Part shown: one piece after another, positions 5,962-6,296 of the stretch
How the letters are laid out: every line of letters begins with the position of its first letter
Numbering within the stretch: the first letter of the stretch is position 1
Assembly: GCA_023409615.1 (NCBI GenBank)
Contig: JAEYRF010000017.1
Location: 1 to 6,296, forward strand
Direction of reading: 5' to 3'
Source of the DNA: Bacillota bacterium
GTDB lineage: Bacteria; Bacillota; Clostridia; Acetivibrionales; DTU013
DNA length: 6,296 nucleotides
Translations under genes and position numbers: made by a program
The notes under the pieces: model-generated
Told to the model about the DNA's origin: nothing
What the model saw: the letters and a program-made list of their open reading frames with translations, nothing else
Databases searched by the model: none

Positions 5962-6296
5962 TTATAAAATAGACTTAATAAATTCCGTGGGAGTTATTCC
6001 AACCTTTTTCTTAAAAACAGAAGAAAAGTGACTATGACTTGAGAAACCTAAAATAAAGCCAATCTCGGTTATCGAATACCTTTTTTCTTTTAGATATATC
6101 AGAGCCTTGCTTATTTTTATATACATATAATACTCGTAGGGTGTTGTTCCTGTATGCTCTCTAAATAGCCTTAAGAAGTAATAAGGACTTAAATTCACTA
6201 TACTACAAAGCGTATTAAGAGAAAATTCAGTATTATAATTCTCCCACAGAAAGTCTATTGCTATATTAATCTCTTTTCTTGCCGAATATTTTCGAA
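5962..6296 (-). CDS. AraC-family transcriptional regulator, C-terminal DNA-binding domain (5' end outside window)
   Basis: The minus-strand frame is open from the right edge (first full codon 6294-6292) to the TAA at 5962, giving 110 visible residues. A GTG at 6198 could pass for a start, but it lies within the first helix-turn-helix, so it is internal. The visible residues make up the whole AraC/XylS DNA-binding domain: a first helix-turn-helix around SLNTLCSIVNLSPYYFLRLF, the linking helix TPYEYYMYIKISKALIYL, and a second helix-turn-helix around SITEIGFILGFSSHSHFSSV followed by the signature FKKKVGITPTEFIK. Any ligand-sensing or receiver domain would be off the window, so the signal is unknown. 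It precedes the SLH protein gene on the same strand by 116 bases, with a promoter and candidate binding repeats between them. It is AT-rich (18 of 60 bases G/C in 6001-6060). Confidence 0.93.
   Translation of the reverse strand, partial: RKYSARKEINIAIDFLWENYNTEFSLNTLCSIVNLSPYYFLRLFREHTGTTPYEYYMYIKISKALIYLKEKRYSITEIGFILGFSSHSHFSSVFKKKVGITPTEFIKSIL

Noticed and set aside
6196..6198. GTG as start of a small 78-residue AraC-like protein
   Set aside because: In-frame sequence upstream supplies the start of the first helix-turn-helix; the gene is cut by the window edge rather than short.

Overview
The window looks like chromosomal DNA of a low-to-moderate GC, Gram-positive, probably motile anaerobe of the Clostridia. 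The evidence is strong AGGAG-type ribosome binding sites, canonical sigma-A promoter boxes, an S-layer-homology (SLH) secreted protein, a Clostridia-like GGDEF-EAL protein and a YhfW-like FAD/Rieske protein. Genus cannot be fixed from the sequence alone. There are no rRNA or tRNA genes, insertion sequences, CRISPR arrays or phage genes.

Layout, left to right. (1) 1-749 (+): the C-terminal signalling part of a methyl-accepting chemotaxis protein, cut by the left edge. (2) 750-877: a compact regulatory region with a near-perfect 30-bp palindrome, a sigma-A promoter and four copies of an 11-bp motif. (3) 878-2443 (+): a two-domain FAD-dependent oxidoreductase with a C-terminal Rieske [2Fe-2S] domain. 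(4) 2447-4204 (-): a membrane-anchored GGDEF-EAL cyclic-di-GMP enzyme, convergent with the oxidoreductase and only 3 bases from it. (5) 4205-4405: two tandem promoters for the GGDEF-EAL gene and the terminator of the next gene. (6) 4406-5845 (-): a secreted protein with two related N-terminal modules and three C-terminal SLH repeats. (7) 5846-5961: its promoter region, with a palindrome on the -10 box and a 22-bp-spaced direct repeat just upstream of the -35 box. (8) 5962-6296 (-): the C-terminal DNA-binding domain of an AraC-family regulator, cut by the right edge.

How the genes may work together: the chemoreceptor and the c-di-GMP enzyme are both sensory or motility-lifestyle functions, and the SLH protein is a cell-surface protein that the AraC-type regulator immediately upstream may control. 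The oxidoreductase appears to be its own transcription unit under local control. No obvious pathway joins all five genes. The two regulatory genes (GGDEF-EAL and AraC) are clearly more AT-rich than the other three.

The signal most worth a second look is the motif array around the oxidoreductase promoter. The direct-repeat arrangement in front of the SLH gene comes second.
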